This document shows, piece after piece, positions 1 through 6,899 of a stretch of DNA of 23,812 bases; within the stretch, counting starts at the first letter, position 1, and each line of letters starts with the position of its first letter. Under the pieces are notes generated by a model. It was given only the letters and a program-made list of their open reading frames with translations. It made no database searches and had not been told where the DNA came from. Source of the stretch: CAZMOK01 sp964567785 (GTDB lineage: Bacteria; Bacteroidota; Bacteroidia; Bacteroidales; JAGOPY01); assembly GCA_964567785.1 (NCBI GenBank), contig CAZMOK010000041.1:1-23812 (forward strand). The letters run 5' to 3'. The translations under genes and the position numbers were made by a program.

Positions 1-21
1 ACATGAAAATACCCGCGCTCT

Positions 22-1038
22 TTACCAATCCGGTTGCAGTAACCTGATATCCTTCACTGACTTGATGGCCCGGTCGGAAAAGAAATCAGCAGCCGGGAAG
101 ATCCGGAAACGCCCGCCGTCCTGTCCCTCGCCTTCGTCAACAACCATGAACTCCGACTGGTCGTTGCGGTTCATCACCTCGCTGAAAGTGAAAACGGCCC
201 GGTACCCGTCGAGGCCGGCTATGACAAAATATCCGTTTTTGATCTTTTCGCTGCCGGCCGGAAAATATTCTGCAAGCAGTTCTTTCAGAAGGATCCCTTT
301 AAAAGGGGTTGTGCTGTGTATTCCCTTTCCGCGGCCGTAAAAGATCGTTTCGTAGGTGAGCTGCAACTGGTCGGCGGGAAGTCCGTTGACCTCCCTCAGT
401 TCCTTGTCTCCATCCTTTATGGTGAAGGCGGGGGAATGCATGGGCGACATGCCTTTTTCAACTTCATAGTGCACATCGGCCGAAAGGATCGTGATCTTTG
501 AGGGGTTTTCGATGTTCCTTTCGGTGATGAGGTCGCTGCTGCAGATCAGCTTTGTGTTTTGGGGCATGGGCCACAGCTCGTTGGTCTTGCTTGGCACTAT
601 CCGGGCAACCTCCGTGGCAATGATGATGCCGTGGCGGTTCACCGGGTAATAGATCTCGCCCCAGCTTATGACAACTTTGTCGCCGGCGTTGTTTTCCACC
701 ACAACATACTGGTCGATGATCGGCCCGAATTCGTCCCTGTTCTTCTTTTCCACCACAACATCGTTCAGGATGTCGTAGAGGGAGTAGCCATCATACCGGT
801 ACGCTCCGATAAAGCTGTTGCCGTCGCCCTCGAACTCTGCCTCCTTCACTATGCACGATCTCTTTTCGAACTGCCCGAGATCCAGTGTCACCGGTTTTTC
901 CACTTCACCATCCACCATAACTGATGCGGGCCCCGACAGATAATGGGTAGGGGCGTCATCATAAAAATCATTGTTTTCCTGGGCATTCAAAGCTGTCATA
1001 ACAAAAACACAAATAACAATTAAACCTAACTTTTTCAT
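22..1038 (-). CDS. Secreted protein with tandem molybdopterin-oxidoreductase-like domains
   Basis: Encodes 338 residues with a Sec signal peptide (KK, hydrophobic core about 4-17, likely cut after ALNA at 19), so it is exported. The rest looks like two copies of the fold found in sulfite-oxidase-type molybdopterin-binding domains. Copy 1 is about 35-185, with YDGYSLYDIL near 82-91. Copy 2 is about 190-335, with PFKGILLKELL near 245-255. Each copy has a D/G-rich strand pair and a basic C-terminal strand. C62 lies roughly where the metal-binding cysteine could be relative to YSLYDIL, but the usual RCxxGW-like context is absent, so cofactor binding is uncertain. It lies 35 bp downstream of the aldehyde dehydrogenase on the same strand, probably in one transcript with the ModE-like regulator. 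The ATG is followed directly by the signal peptide. Function unknown; the fold assignment is by eye. Confidence 0.6.
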   Translation of the reverse strand: MKKLGLIVICVFVMTALNAQENNDFYDDAPTHYLSGPASVMVDGEVEKPVTLDLGQFEKRSCIVKEAEFEGDGNSFIGAYRYDGYSLYDILNDVVVEKKNRDEFGPIIDQYVVVENNAGDKVVISWGEIYYPVNRHGIIIATEVARIVPSKTNELWPMPQNTKLICSSDLITERNIENPSKITILSADVHYEVEKGMSPMHSPAFTIKDGDKELREVNGLPADQLQLTYETIFYGRGKGIHSTTPFKGILLKELLAEYFPAGSEKIKNGYFVIAGLDGYRAVFTFSEVMNRNDQSEFMVVDEGEGQDGGRFRIFPAADFFSDRAIKSVKDIRLLQPDW

Positions 1039-1042
1039 CTAT

Positions 1043-1070
1043 TCTTAAATCTTAAATCTTACATCTTAAA
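1043..1070. repeat. Heptamer tandem repeat, four units (tcttaaa)
   Basis: Four adjacent 7-bp units, three identical tcttaaa copies and one tcttaca, fill most of the 35-bp space between the aldehyde dehydrogenase stop and the next start codon. The period matches the other repeat arrays in this window although the unit sequence differs. Confidence 0.75.
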
Positions 1071-1073
1071 TCA

Positions 1074-2621
1074 TCAGTCCATCACATCAAACTTTATTCC
1101 CTGTGCCAGCGGCAGGTCGGTGCTGTAGTTGATGGTGTTCGTCTGCCTGCGCATGTATGCTTTCCAGGCATCGGAACCTGATTCCCTGCCTCCGCCGGTC
1201 TCTTTCTCGCCGCCGAAGGCGCCTCCAATCTCGGCCCCGTTGGTGGCTATGTTCACATTGGCGATGCCGCAGTCTGAACCTTCGTGCGAAAGGAATTTTT
1301 CGGTTTCATGCACGTTCTTCGAGAAGATGGCCGACGATAGCCCCTGCGGCACATCATTGTGGATTCCGATGGCTTCTTCCACCGTCTTGTATTTCATAAG
1401 GTAGAGAATGGGGGCAAAGGTTTCTTCCTTCACTATCGGGAGGTTCCCTTCCACTTCTGCAATACAGGGAACAACGTAACAGCCTGACTCATATCCTTCT
1501 CCTTCCAGTACCTGTCCGCCATAAATGATCTTACCGCCCTGTTCCTTTATGGTTTCCTGTGCTTTTACAAAAGTGTCCACCGCCTTCCTGTCGACCAGCG
1601 GGCCCACTACGGTTTCCTCATCCAGCGGATGCCCCACCTTGATCTGTTCGTAGGCTTTCAACAGTTTCTCCTTGAAAACATCGTACATGCAATCATGGAT
1701 GATCAGTCTCCTGGTTGAGGTGCAACGCTGTCCTGCCGTTGCGATTGCCCCGAACATACTGGCCCTTAATGCCATGTTCTTATTCCCGTACTGCGAAACA
1801 ATGATGGCATTGTTCCCGCCCAGTTCCAGGATGGTACGCCCAAGTCTTTCACCCACGATCCTTGCAACCCTTTTACCAACGGGTATGGATCCGGTAACAG
1901 AAATGAGGGGCACTCTTTTGTCGGCCAGGAAATCATCGCCCACATATTTGGAGCTTGCAGCAATGAGGTTGAGCACACCGGGCGGTACGTCGTTTTCTTC
2001 AAATACCTTTTGAATGATGTTGTGCACAGCCACAGCGCTCAGCGGCACTTTCGAAGAAGGCTTCCAAAGGACGACATCGCCGCACACCAGGGCGATCATG
2101 GCATTCCATGCCCAGACCGCCACCGGGAAGTTAAAGGCCGATATTACGCCAACCACACCCAGGGGGTGGTACTGGTCGTACATCCTGTGACCGGGGCGTT
2201 CGGAGTGCATGGTGAACCCGTAAAGCTGCCTCGACAGCCCAACGGCAAAGTCGGCTATGTCGATCATTTCCTGGACCTCGCCAAGGCCCTCCTGGTAGAT
2301 CTTTCCCATTTCGTAAGAGACCAGCCTGCCTAAAGGCTCCTTGTATTTCCTGAGTTCATTGCCGATCTGCCTGACAATTTCCCCCCTTTTCGGGGCCGGC
2401 ATCACCCTCCAGGTCCTGAATGCCTCCTCTGCCTGCCTGATCAGTTCATCATAATCATCCCAGGTCCCCTGGTTTACCAATCCGATCAGTTTACCGTCGG
2501 CAGGGGAGTGGGAATCCAGTTTTTCACCTTTGGTTTTTAACCATTCGCGGCCGTTGTGGGCCCCGTAATTGGTATCTTTTATACCGAGCTGTTTGAGTGT
2601 GCTTGCAATGTTGTGATCCAT
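1074..2621 (-). CDS. ALDH7-family aldehyde dehydrogenase (aminoadipate-semialdehyde type)
   Basis: A 515-residue NAD(P)-dependent aldehyde dehydrogenase oxidising an aldehyde to a carboxylate, presumably in the cytoplasm. Visible catalytic features are N164 in AFNFP, K187 in LWKPSS (cofactor), the general base E266 in ELGGNN and the nucleophile C300 in AGQRCTSTRRL. The GQRCTSTRR context and the C-terminal GGAFGGEKETGGGRESGSD region are typical of ALDH7/antiquitin, whose known members oxidise alpha-aminoadipate semialdehyde (piperideine-6-carboxylate) in lysine breakdown. Length is normal for the family. No lysine-catabolism neighbour is visible, so the substrate is not fixed by context. It lies 62 bp downstream of the ModE-like gene with no clear promoter between, so joint transcription is likely. 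Its neighbourhood with a tungsten-type oxidoreductase suggests a shared theme of aldehyde oxidation, which is inference. Confidence 0.9.
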   Translation of the reverse strand: MDHNIASTLKQLGIKDTNYGAHNGREWLKTKGEKLDSHSPADGKLIGLVNQGTWDDYDELIRQAEEAFRTWRVMPAPKRGEIVRQIGNELRKYKEPLGRLVSYEMGKIYQEGLGEVQEMIDIADFAVGLSRQLYGFTMHSERPGHRMYDQYHPLGVVGVISAFNFPVAVWAWNAMIALVCGDVVLWKPSSKVPLSAVAVHNIIQKVFEENDVPPGVLNLIAASSKYVGDDFLADKRVPLISVTGSIPVGKRVARIVGERLGRTILELGGNNAIIVSQYGNKNMALRASMFGAIATAGQRCTSTRRLIIHDCMYDVFKEKLLKAYEQIKVGHPLDEETVVGPLVDRKAVDTFVKAQETIKEQGGKIIYGGQVLEGEGYESGCYVVPCIAEVEGNLPIVKEETFAPILYLMKYKTVEEAIGIHNDVPQGLSSAIFSKNVHETEKFLSHEGSDCGIANVNIATNGAEIGGAFGGEKETGGGRESGSDAWKAYMRRQTNTINYSTDLPLAQGIKFDVMD

Positions 2622-2683
2622 GCTTTTTGCTGTTTTGTTTTTTTTACCAGATTATTTATGCTGAGAAAGTGATAGATTGAAGT

Positions 2684-3067
2684 TTATTGACCGATATTCC
2701 CGGCTTTTTTCCTGAATTCCTCATAGGCTTTTTCAACGGCATCGTCCATTTTTGTGTGGAGGGCGTCATAAGCCTCAAGTAATTTGACTGCTTTGGGGGT
2801 GAGGGTTGTCCTGCCCCCTTCCTTGCCGCCCCGCACACTCTCGACAAGCTGGTAGCCAATGAGCTCTTCAGCCTTTTTTATGTCGCCCCAGGCTTTACGG
2901 TAACTTATTCCCATCTCTTCTGCAGCTTTCCTGAGTGAATTGTGATCATTTATCTTTTTCAACAGGCTGTAACGGTCTTCCTCAATAATGCCTTCCCCGG
3001 TTATGGACGACAGCCACAGCTTATAGTTCAATAATATTTCGAATCTGCTTGCTTTGGGTCTCTTCAT
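2684..3067 (-). CDS. ModE-type winged-helix regulator lacking the metal-binding domain
   Basis: A 127-residue protein corresponding only to the N-terminal DNA-binding half of ModE. The helix-turn-helix covers about 42-66 (SLRKAAEEMGISYRKAWGDI), followed by the wing RGGKEGGRTTLTPKAVKLLEAY (about 79-100), a close match to the ModE/LysR-type HTH with its GGxxGG signature. E. coli ModE has about 260 residues and senses molybdate through two C-terminal molbindin (TOBE) domains; these are absent, and the protein ends in a charged helix. It is therefore an orphan ModE HTH that may sense metal through another partner or not at all. Lead gene of a probable operon with the aldehyde dehydrogenase and the secreted oxidoreductase-like protein. 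A TACTTTTG promoter core and a ModE-like dyad lie just upstream, suggesting autoregulation. Confidence 0.88.
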   Translation of the reverse strand: MKRPKASRFEILLNYKLWLSSITGEGIIEEDRYSLLKKINDHNSLRKAAEEMGISYRKAWGDIKKAEELIGYQLVESVRGGKEGGRTTLTPKAVKLLEAYDALHTKMDDAVEKAYEEFRKKAGNIGQ

Positions 3068-3087
3068 TTTTTGTCCTGTTCTTTTTT

Positions 3088-3111
3088 CGATATGTATTCA
3101 TACACATAACG
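3088..3111. promoter_or_regulatory. Candidate ModE-like operator over modE-like transcription start
   Basis: Dyad with left half CGATATGTA (3088-3096), a 6-bp spacer and right half CACATAACG (3103-3111, reverse complement CGTTATGTG). The overall 9-6-9 layout resembles the E. coli ModE site (half-site CGnTATATA, spacer about 6). It sits immediately downstream of the predicted minus-strand -7 element, covering about +1 to +24, a position suited to autorepression. A second copy lies at 6110-6133. Confidence 0.6.
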
Positions 3112-3116
3112 GAGGG

Positions 3117-3124
3117 CAAAAGTA
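3117..3124 (-). promoter_or_regulatory. Predicted -7 element for the modE-like operon
   Basis: Reads TACTTTTG on the minus strand, a full match to the Bacteroidota consensus TAnnTTTG, 50 bp before the start codon. The upstream -33 element is weak (TTG at 3149-3151, spacer somewhat long). Confidence 0.6.
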
Positions 3125-3135
3125 AGTATTATAGA

Positions 3136-3166
3136 TTGAAATTATAAACAATTTATCGTACCTTCA
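3136..3166 (+). promoter_or_regulatory. Weak candidate promoter for the nickel SOD gene
   Basis: TTG at 3136-3138, about 20 bp, then TACCTTCA at 3159-3166, a partial match to TAnnTTTG. The leader to the ATG at 3221 is A-rich without a Shine-Dalgarno site. The match is imperfect, so the true promoter may differ. Confidence 0.3.
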
Positions 3167-3220
3167 TGTGAACAATAAGCCGGTCGAAAACCTTTAATAA
3201 AAAACCAAAACTTTAATACC

Positions 3221-3712
3221 ATGAAAAATTTTGTACAGTTTTTAGTATTAGTGATAGTATTTTCATTTGCAGGATCGAAGCTCTATGCGCATTGCGAGGT
3301 GCCCTGCGGCATTTATGATGATAAGATGCGCATCCAGATCATCGAGGAACACATTACCACCATCGAAAAGGCCATGAACCAGATCAAGGAACTCCAGGAG
3401 GCCGATGAGATTAATTACAACCAGCTTGTAAGGTGGATCGAAACTAAAGAATATCATGCAAAGGAAATACAGCATATTGCCGACCAGTATTTCATGACCC
3501 AGCGTATCAAGCCTGCCGAGCAGGGTGACGAGGAAGCATACGACAAATACATCTCACAGCTCACTCTCATGCATGAACTTCTCATCTATTCCATGAAGTC
3601 GAAACAGACCCTTGAACAGCAATGGATCGATAAGATGAGGGAGACTGTCGACAAGTTTGAGCTGGCCTATTTCGGCAAGCCCATTGAAATGATCGAAGAG
3701 CACACACATTAA
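3221..3712 (+). CDS. sodN: Secreted nickel superoxide dismutase
   Basis: A 163-residue protein containing the nickel-hook signature HCEVPCGIYDD at 24-34. In known Ni-SODs the mature chain begins with HCxxPCGxY, and nickel is bound by the His1 amine and side chain plus Cys2 and Cys6. Here residues 1-23 form a typical Sec signal peptide (KN, hydrophobic core 4-18) ending in LYA, so signal peptidase I cleavage would place His24 exactly at the mature N terminus. Cys25, Cys29 and Tyr32 then match Cys2, Cys6 and Tyr9. The remaining 130 residues are mainly helical, as expected for the four-helix bundle, with a short HTH tail at the C terminus. The mature length of about 140 is slightly longer than the roughly 117 of Streptomyces. 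It dismutates superoxide, probably in the periplasm. No sodX-type protease gene lies nearby. Confidence 0.9.
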   Translation: MKNFVQFLVLVIVFSFAGSKLYAHCEVPCGIYDDKMRIQIIEEHITTIEKAMNQIKELQEADEINYNQLVRWIETKEYHAKEIQHIADQYFMTQRIKPAEQGDEEAYDKYISQLTLMHELLIYSMKSKQTLEQQWIDKMRETVDKFELAYFGKPIEMIEEHTH

Positions 3713-3715
3713 ATA

Positions 3716-3743
3716 GCTGTTGGCTGTTAGCTGTTGGCTTTTA
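3716..3743. repeat. Heptamer tandem repeat gctgttR, left arm
   Basis: Four 7-bp units (gctgttg, gctgtta, gctgttg, gctttta) starting 3 bp after the sodN stop. They are complementary to the units at 3773-3807, so the two arrays form an inverted pair around a 29-bp loop. Confidence 0.75.
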
Positions 3744-3772
3744 GTCTGATCATTTGGTAAAATCCCGTTTAT

Positions 3773-3807
3773 CCAACAGCCAACAGCCAATAGCCATCAG
3801 CCAACAA
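3773..3807. repeat. Heptamer tandem repeat ccaacag, right arm
   Basis: Five 7-bp units (ccaacag twice, then ccaatag, ccatcag, ccaacaa). The reverse complement ctgttgg is the unit of the left array at 3716-3743, so transcripts from either strand could form a slip-tolerant hairpin. The last unit runs into the A tract of the terminator at 3806-3835. Confidence 0.75.
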
Positions 3808-3835
3808 AAAAGCCATCCCCGTTTCAGGAGATGGC
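3806..3835 (-). terminator. Rho-independent terminator of the aldehyde oxidoreductase gene
   Basis: On the minus strand a 9-bp stem with one mismatch (GCCATCTCC pairing with GGGGATGGC, arms at 3827-3835 and 3812-3820) closes a 6-base loop. It is followed by six T residues (3811-3806). It begins 29 bp after the oxidoreductase stop codon. Confidence 0.8.
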
Positions 3836-3863
3836 AGGAATTATTTGAATTCTGGTTTAATGG

Positions 3864-6023
3864 TTAGTCGTCCTGGAGGTCTTTGACCACTTCGATAAGT
3901 TCAGGCAGGTCCATTCCGAGCTCTTTAAGATGAGAAATTTTCGGAACTCCGTTCTTGGTCCACCCTCTTCTGAAATACACCGCATCAATGAGTTTTTCGT
4001 AACGGTCTTCACGATAATTGCGGATTATCTTCATCTTTTCCTTGGTTGACTTTCCGTCCGGATCCACCTTTACGATCTCCCGGAGTTGCTGATCATACCT
4101 GTCTGCCCGTGATTCATACTCTTCAACTGTTAAAGGCCCTGCTGCCCTATAGGGCTGTGCATCATACTTTCTGGTTCCATAACCTCTGCGGATGTTAAAT
4201 ATACGCTGAAAATTATAAACCCTTTCCGATTGTTTGATCATTTCATACTTGTCGAAGGGTTTCCCTGTTACTGCCTTGAAGATGGTTACATAGTTATCGA
4301 TATGTTCAGGTACTTTGGCGGGTTCATCGGTTTCGGCATTATCTGCCGGCTCAACGTCGTTCCAGGGAAGTTTGCAGAGTCCCACAAGCCCGAACCAGGT
4401 TCTGGCCATCGGGAAGTAATGGAGTGCTTCTGCCTTATCTTCAAATGTGGGGATCTGGTTGTTCACCATATCCATGAAGATCAGCCAGGCCTCATCGTGC
4501 TGGGGACCTTTGTTTGTCATGGCAAAACCACCTTGCTGTGCAAGCGATTCCTTGCTTACGTATTCTGAGTATTCCAGGCCTTTGTTTTCCATCCCGATAT
4601 CATTCAGGAAATCGGGATCGCCCCAGCCTTTTTCGATAAACATTTCCTTCGCTTTGCGAACACCCATACCTGCTACGAGCCCGAATCCTTCGCCTCTTGC
4701 AAGCTGGTGAAGCAGCTCCATGGCCGAATCGGCATTGCCGAAGTTAAGTTTCAGCCCACCCGTGCGTTCTTCGTTAAGGATACCACTTTCATAACATTCC
4801 ATCAGGAAGGCCACTATAGTGCCCCATGAGATCGTACAGATGCCGTAGGTGTCGCAGTAAAAATTCGATTCTAATATATAATCGGGGCTGAAAATACCAC
4901 AGTTTGAGCCCAGTCCGCCGGCGTTCTCGTATTCAGGTCCATCGACAATAACTTTCTGACCTTTGTATGGCCCTGTGCGGAGTTCATAATTATCCACCCC
5001 CTTGGCGCAGGACATATTGCAACCGATCCAGCATCCGTCAGGAATTCCCTGTGTAAAGCGAGCCTTCCATACTTCCGAATGTATGGCGTTAGCCTCTGGA
5101 TGACTTCCGAATTTGTAATTATTTACCGGGAGAAGGTCGTAATCATTCATTATGTTGACGAGGTGGGCTGTGCCTTTTGTCTTCATTTCCGACTGGCTTT
5201 CATCGAGCTCCCGCATCTCCTTGTTAAACCTTTTGCCTCTTTCTATAATAGCATCTAGGTCAACTACATGATTCAGATTTCCTTTCACACCGGGAATTTT
5301 AACAACCATAGCACGGATCTTTTTATCCCTGAAAACGGTGCCAATACCCCCACGGCCTGCTTGTTTCAGCCTTATCAGTTTCCTTTTTGGGTCGTAGAAC
5401 GAAAAGTTCAGCATACCTATATTTGAATGTTCGGCAGCCGCGCCGGTACTCACCACGCCGATATTCTTTTTGTCTTTATCATCATCCGCATACAACCCGG
5501 TCAGTCTTTCCGCCAGTAAATGGCTGTCGACATCCTCGGTATCCATTTCGCTAATGGTAACCTTGTGGTTTACTCCGTCGATAAACACAATAACATCTTT
5601 TTCGGCCTTGCCCTGGATCTCCATTGCATCGAACCCGGCAAACTTAAGGAACGGACCAAAAAAACCTCCCACGTTACTGTCGATGGGAATGTCAGTTAAA
5701 GGTGAAAGAGAAACGCAGATGGATTTACCAGTTCCTGAATACTGGGTTATCCCGCCGATTGGCCCTGAAGAAATATTGATTTCGTTTTCGGGATCATTCC
5801 ATCTGGTATCAGGTTTTGTGGCATCCCACAACAACCGGAGGCCGTATCCTCTTCCCCCGATGAACTTTTCCTTGACAACAGGCGGAACATCCTTTTCCTT
5901 TATCTCTGCCGAACCGACATTTACGTACAATATCTTGTCTGTATAACCTTTTTCCAGTGGTTTCCAGTCGTACGACCATTCATTGAGCACTTTCTGAGTT
6001 TTATTTATAGTTTCAGCATCCAT
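3864..6023 (-). CDS. aor: Tungsten-type aldehyde:ferredoxin oxidoreductase
   Basis: A 719-residue member of the AOR family, which oxidises aldehydes to carboxylates with a bis-pterin tungsten (or molybdenum) centre and one 4Fe-4S cluster, passing electrons to ferredoxin. N-terminal family features include FIGGRGYGLRLLWD (55-67), the NVGGFFGP pterin region (117-124) and AGRGGIGTVFRDKKIRA (222-238). Cluster ligands would be C331, C335, C339 (GCWIGCNMSC) and C550 (GLVGLCKLPWND). The first pair is spaced by three residues rather than the two of Pyrococcus AOR. E364 in GPEYEN and H509 in KGPQHDEA are plausible active-site residues. The chain is about 110 residues longer than Pyrococcus AOR (605), mostly toward the C terminus. 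No electron-transfer subunit is adjacent. It is divergent from the ThiF/ThiS-like pair, with a ModE-like dyad between them. Substrate unknown. Confidence 0.92.
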   Translation of the reverse strand: MDAETINKTQKVLNEWSYDWKPLEKGYTDKILYVNVGSAEIKEKDVPPVVKEKFIGGRGYGLRLLWDATKPDTRWNDPENEINISSGPIGGITQYSGTGKSICVSLSPLTDIPIDSNVGGFFGPFLKFAGFDAMEIQGKAEKDVIVFIDGVNHKVTISEMDTEDVDSHLLAERLTGLYADDDKDKKNIGVVSTGAAAEHSNIGMLNFSFYDPKRKLIRLKQAGRGGIGTVFRDKKIRAMVVKIPGVKGNLNHVVDLDAIIERGKRFNKEMRELDESQSEMKTKGTAHLVNIMNDYDLLPVNNYKFGSHPEANAIHSEVWKARFTQGIPDGCWIGCNMSCAKGVDNYELRTGPYKGQKVIVDGPEYENAGGLGSNCGIFSPDYILESNFYCDTYGICTISWGTIVAFLMECYESGILNEERTGGLKLNFGNADSAMELLHQLARGEGFGLVAGMGVRKAKEMFIEKGWGDPDFLNDIGMENKGLEYSEYVSKESLAQQGGFAMTNKGPQHDEAWLIFMDMVNNQIPTFEDKAEALHYFPMARTWFGLVGLCKLPWNDVEPADNAETDEPAKVPEHIDNYVTIFKAVTGKPFDKYEMIKQSERVYNFQRIFNIRRGYGTRKYDAQPYRAAGPLTVEEYESRADRYDQQLREIVKVDPDGKSTKEKMKIIRNYREDRYEKLIDAVYFRRGWTKNGVPKISHLKELGMDLPELIEVVKDLQDD

Positions 6024-6060
6024 ATCAGGCGGTTTTTCTATTGTTTAGTAATTAACAATA

Positions 6061-6068
6061 CAAAAGTA
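6061..6068 (-). promoter_or_regulatory. Predicted -7 element for the aldehyde oxidoreductase gene
   Basis: Minus strand TACTTTTG, a full TAnnTTTG match, 38 bp before the start codon. No convincing -33 TTTG is seen at normal spacing, which fits a promoter needing an activator. Confidence 0.55.
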
Positions 6069-6109
6069 TAAATTTTGATTAAGCTGTGGCCTTAAAGGTT
6101 GATAATTAG

Positions 6110-6133
6110 CCATATGCAGACCTTTGCATATCG
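6110..6133. promoter_or_regulatory. Candidate ModE-like operator upstream of the aldehyde oxidoreductase
   Basis: Left half CCATATGCA (6110-6118), 6-bp spacer, right half TGCATATCG (6125-6133, reverse complement CGATATGCA). Eight of nine half-site positions pair, and the 24-bp layout is the same as at 3088-3111. It is centred roughly 65 bp upstream of the predicted oxidoreductase start, a position typical of activation, and over 100 bp from the thiF-like promoter. Confidence 0.6.
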
Positions 6134-6230
6134 AAATTAGTTTTGAAGATCAGGCCATTACAAGATGTTTCGAATTCAGAAATGGTTTATTTGGAAACGG
6201 TATAAATTTCACCGGTTCTGACATAAATCG

Positions 6231-6238
6231 TATTTTTG
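6231..6238 (+). promoter_or_regulatory. Predicted -7 element for the thiF/thiS-like pair
   Basis: TATTTTTG matches TAnnTTTG fully and lies 25 bp before the ATG at 6264. The sequence TTTC at 6207-6210, spaced 20 bp upstream, is a weak -33 candidate. Confidence 0.55.
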
Positions 6239-6263
6239 TGTTCTATAGCGAGTTAAGTCAGCC

Positions 6264-6884
6264 ATGGAAGATAATTATGCTAAACTGAAAGCTGCAACCG
6301 TAGGTATTGCAGGTTGCGGGGGATTGGGTTCGAACTGTGCTGTATCACTGGCCCGTGTTGGTATAGGGAAACTAATAATAGCCGATTTCGATACTGTTGA
6401 CCGGTCGAACCTTAACAGGCAATACTTCTTTTTCGAACAGATAGGGAGGAAAAAGGTATATGCCCTGAGGGAGAACATCCTGAAGATCGACCCGGGAGTC
6501 AAGATTGAGGCGCACGATGTGAAGATAAATGAAGAAAACGTTCTGTCGATTTTCGGTAAATGTGATGTAATAGTGGAAGCATTTGACCGGGGAGAGGAGA
6601 AGATGATGCTGGTGGAGACCGTACTGGAAAAAATGCCTGATAAACAGATCGTCACTGCCGTAGGGCTTGCCGGATGGGGAAGAAATAATGCACTTCGAAT
6701 GCGGCAGTCGGGGAACCTTTACATTTGCGGCGACGAAGTTTCGGAGACCAGCGCCTCTCTTCCGCCGCTTGGGCCAAGGGTTGGCATTGTTGCAAATATG
6801 GAGGCGAACCAGGTACTGGAGATCCTGCTGGGTGAAGTGGATTTGAATGAGGCGGATGATGATCTGAAAAACGACAAAAAATAA
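6264..6884 (+). CDS. thiF: ThiF/MoeB-like sulfur-carrier adenylyltransferase (ThiF family 2)
   Basis: A 206-residue E1-like enzyme that adenylates the C-terminal glycine of a small ubiquitin-fold sulfur carrier so that it can be thiocarboxylated. It shows the nucleotide-binding loop GCGGLGSN (17-24), DFDTVDRSNLNRQ (41-53) with the conserved Asp and the SNLNRQ motif, and the ICGDEVSET segment near 153-161. It lacks the C-terminal Zn-binding CxxC pairs and rhodanese domain of longer MoeB proteins, which fits the short ThiF family 2. The ThiS/MoaD-like gene starts 15 bp downstream. No thiamine genes are in the window, and the pair diverges from a tungsten-type oxidoreductase. A role in pterin dithiolene formation is therefore as plausible as thiazole synthesis; sequence alone does not decide. 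Confidence 0.85.
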   Translation: MEDNYAKLKAATVGIAGCGGLGSNCAVSLARVGIGKLIIADFDTVDRSNLNRQYFFFEQIGRKKVYALRENILKIDPGVKIEAHDVKINEENVLSIFGKCDVIVEAFDRGEEKMMLVETVLEKMPDKQIVTAVGLAGWGRNNALRMRQSGNLYICGDEVSETSASLPPLGPRVGIVANMEANQVLEILLGEVDLNEADDDLKNDKK

Positions 6885-6899
6885 CTATTTGACGTATCT

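Noticed and set aside
2684..3067. Full LysR-type regulator
   Set aside because: The wing RGGKEGGRTTLT is ModE-type and the protein ends after the HTH domain; there is no LysR effector-binding domain.
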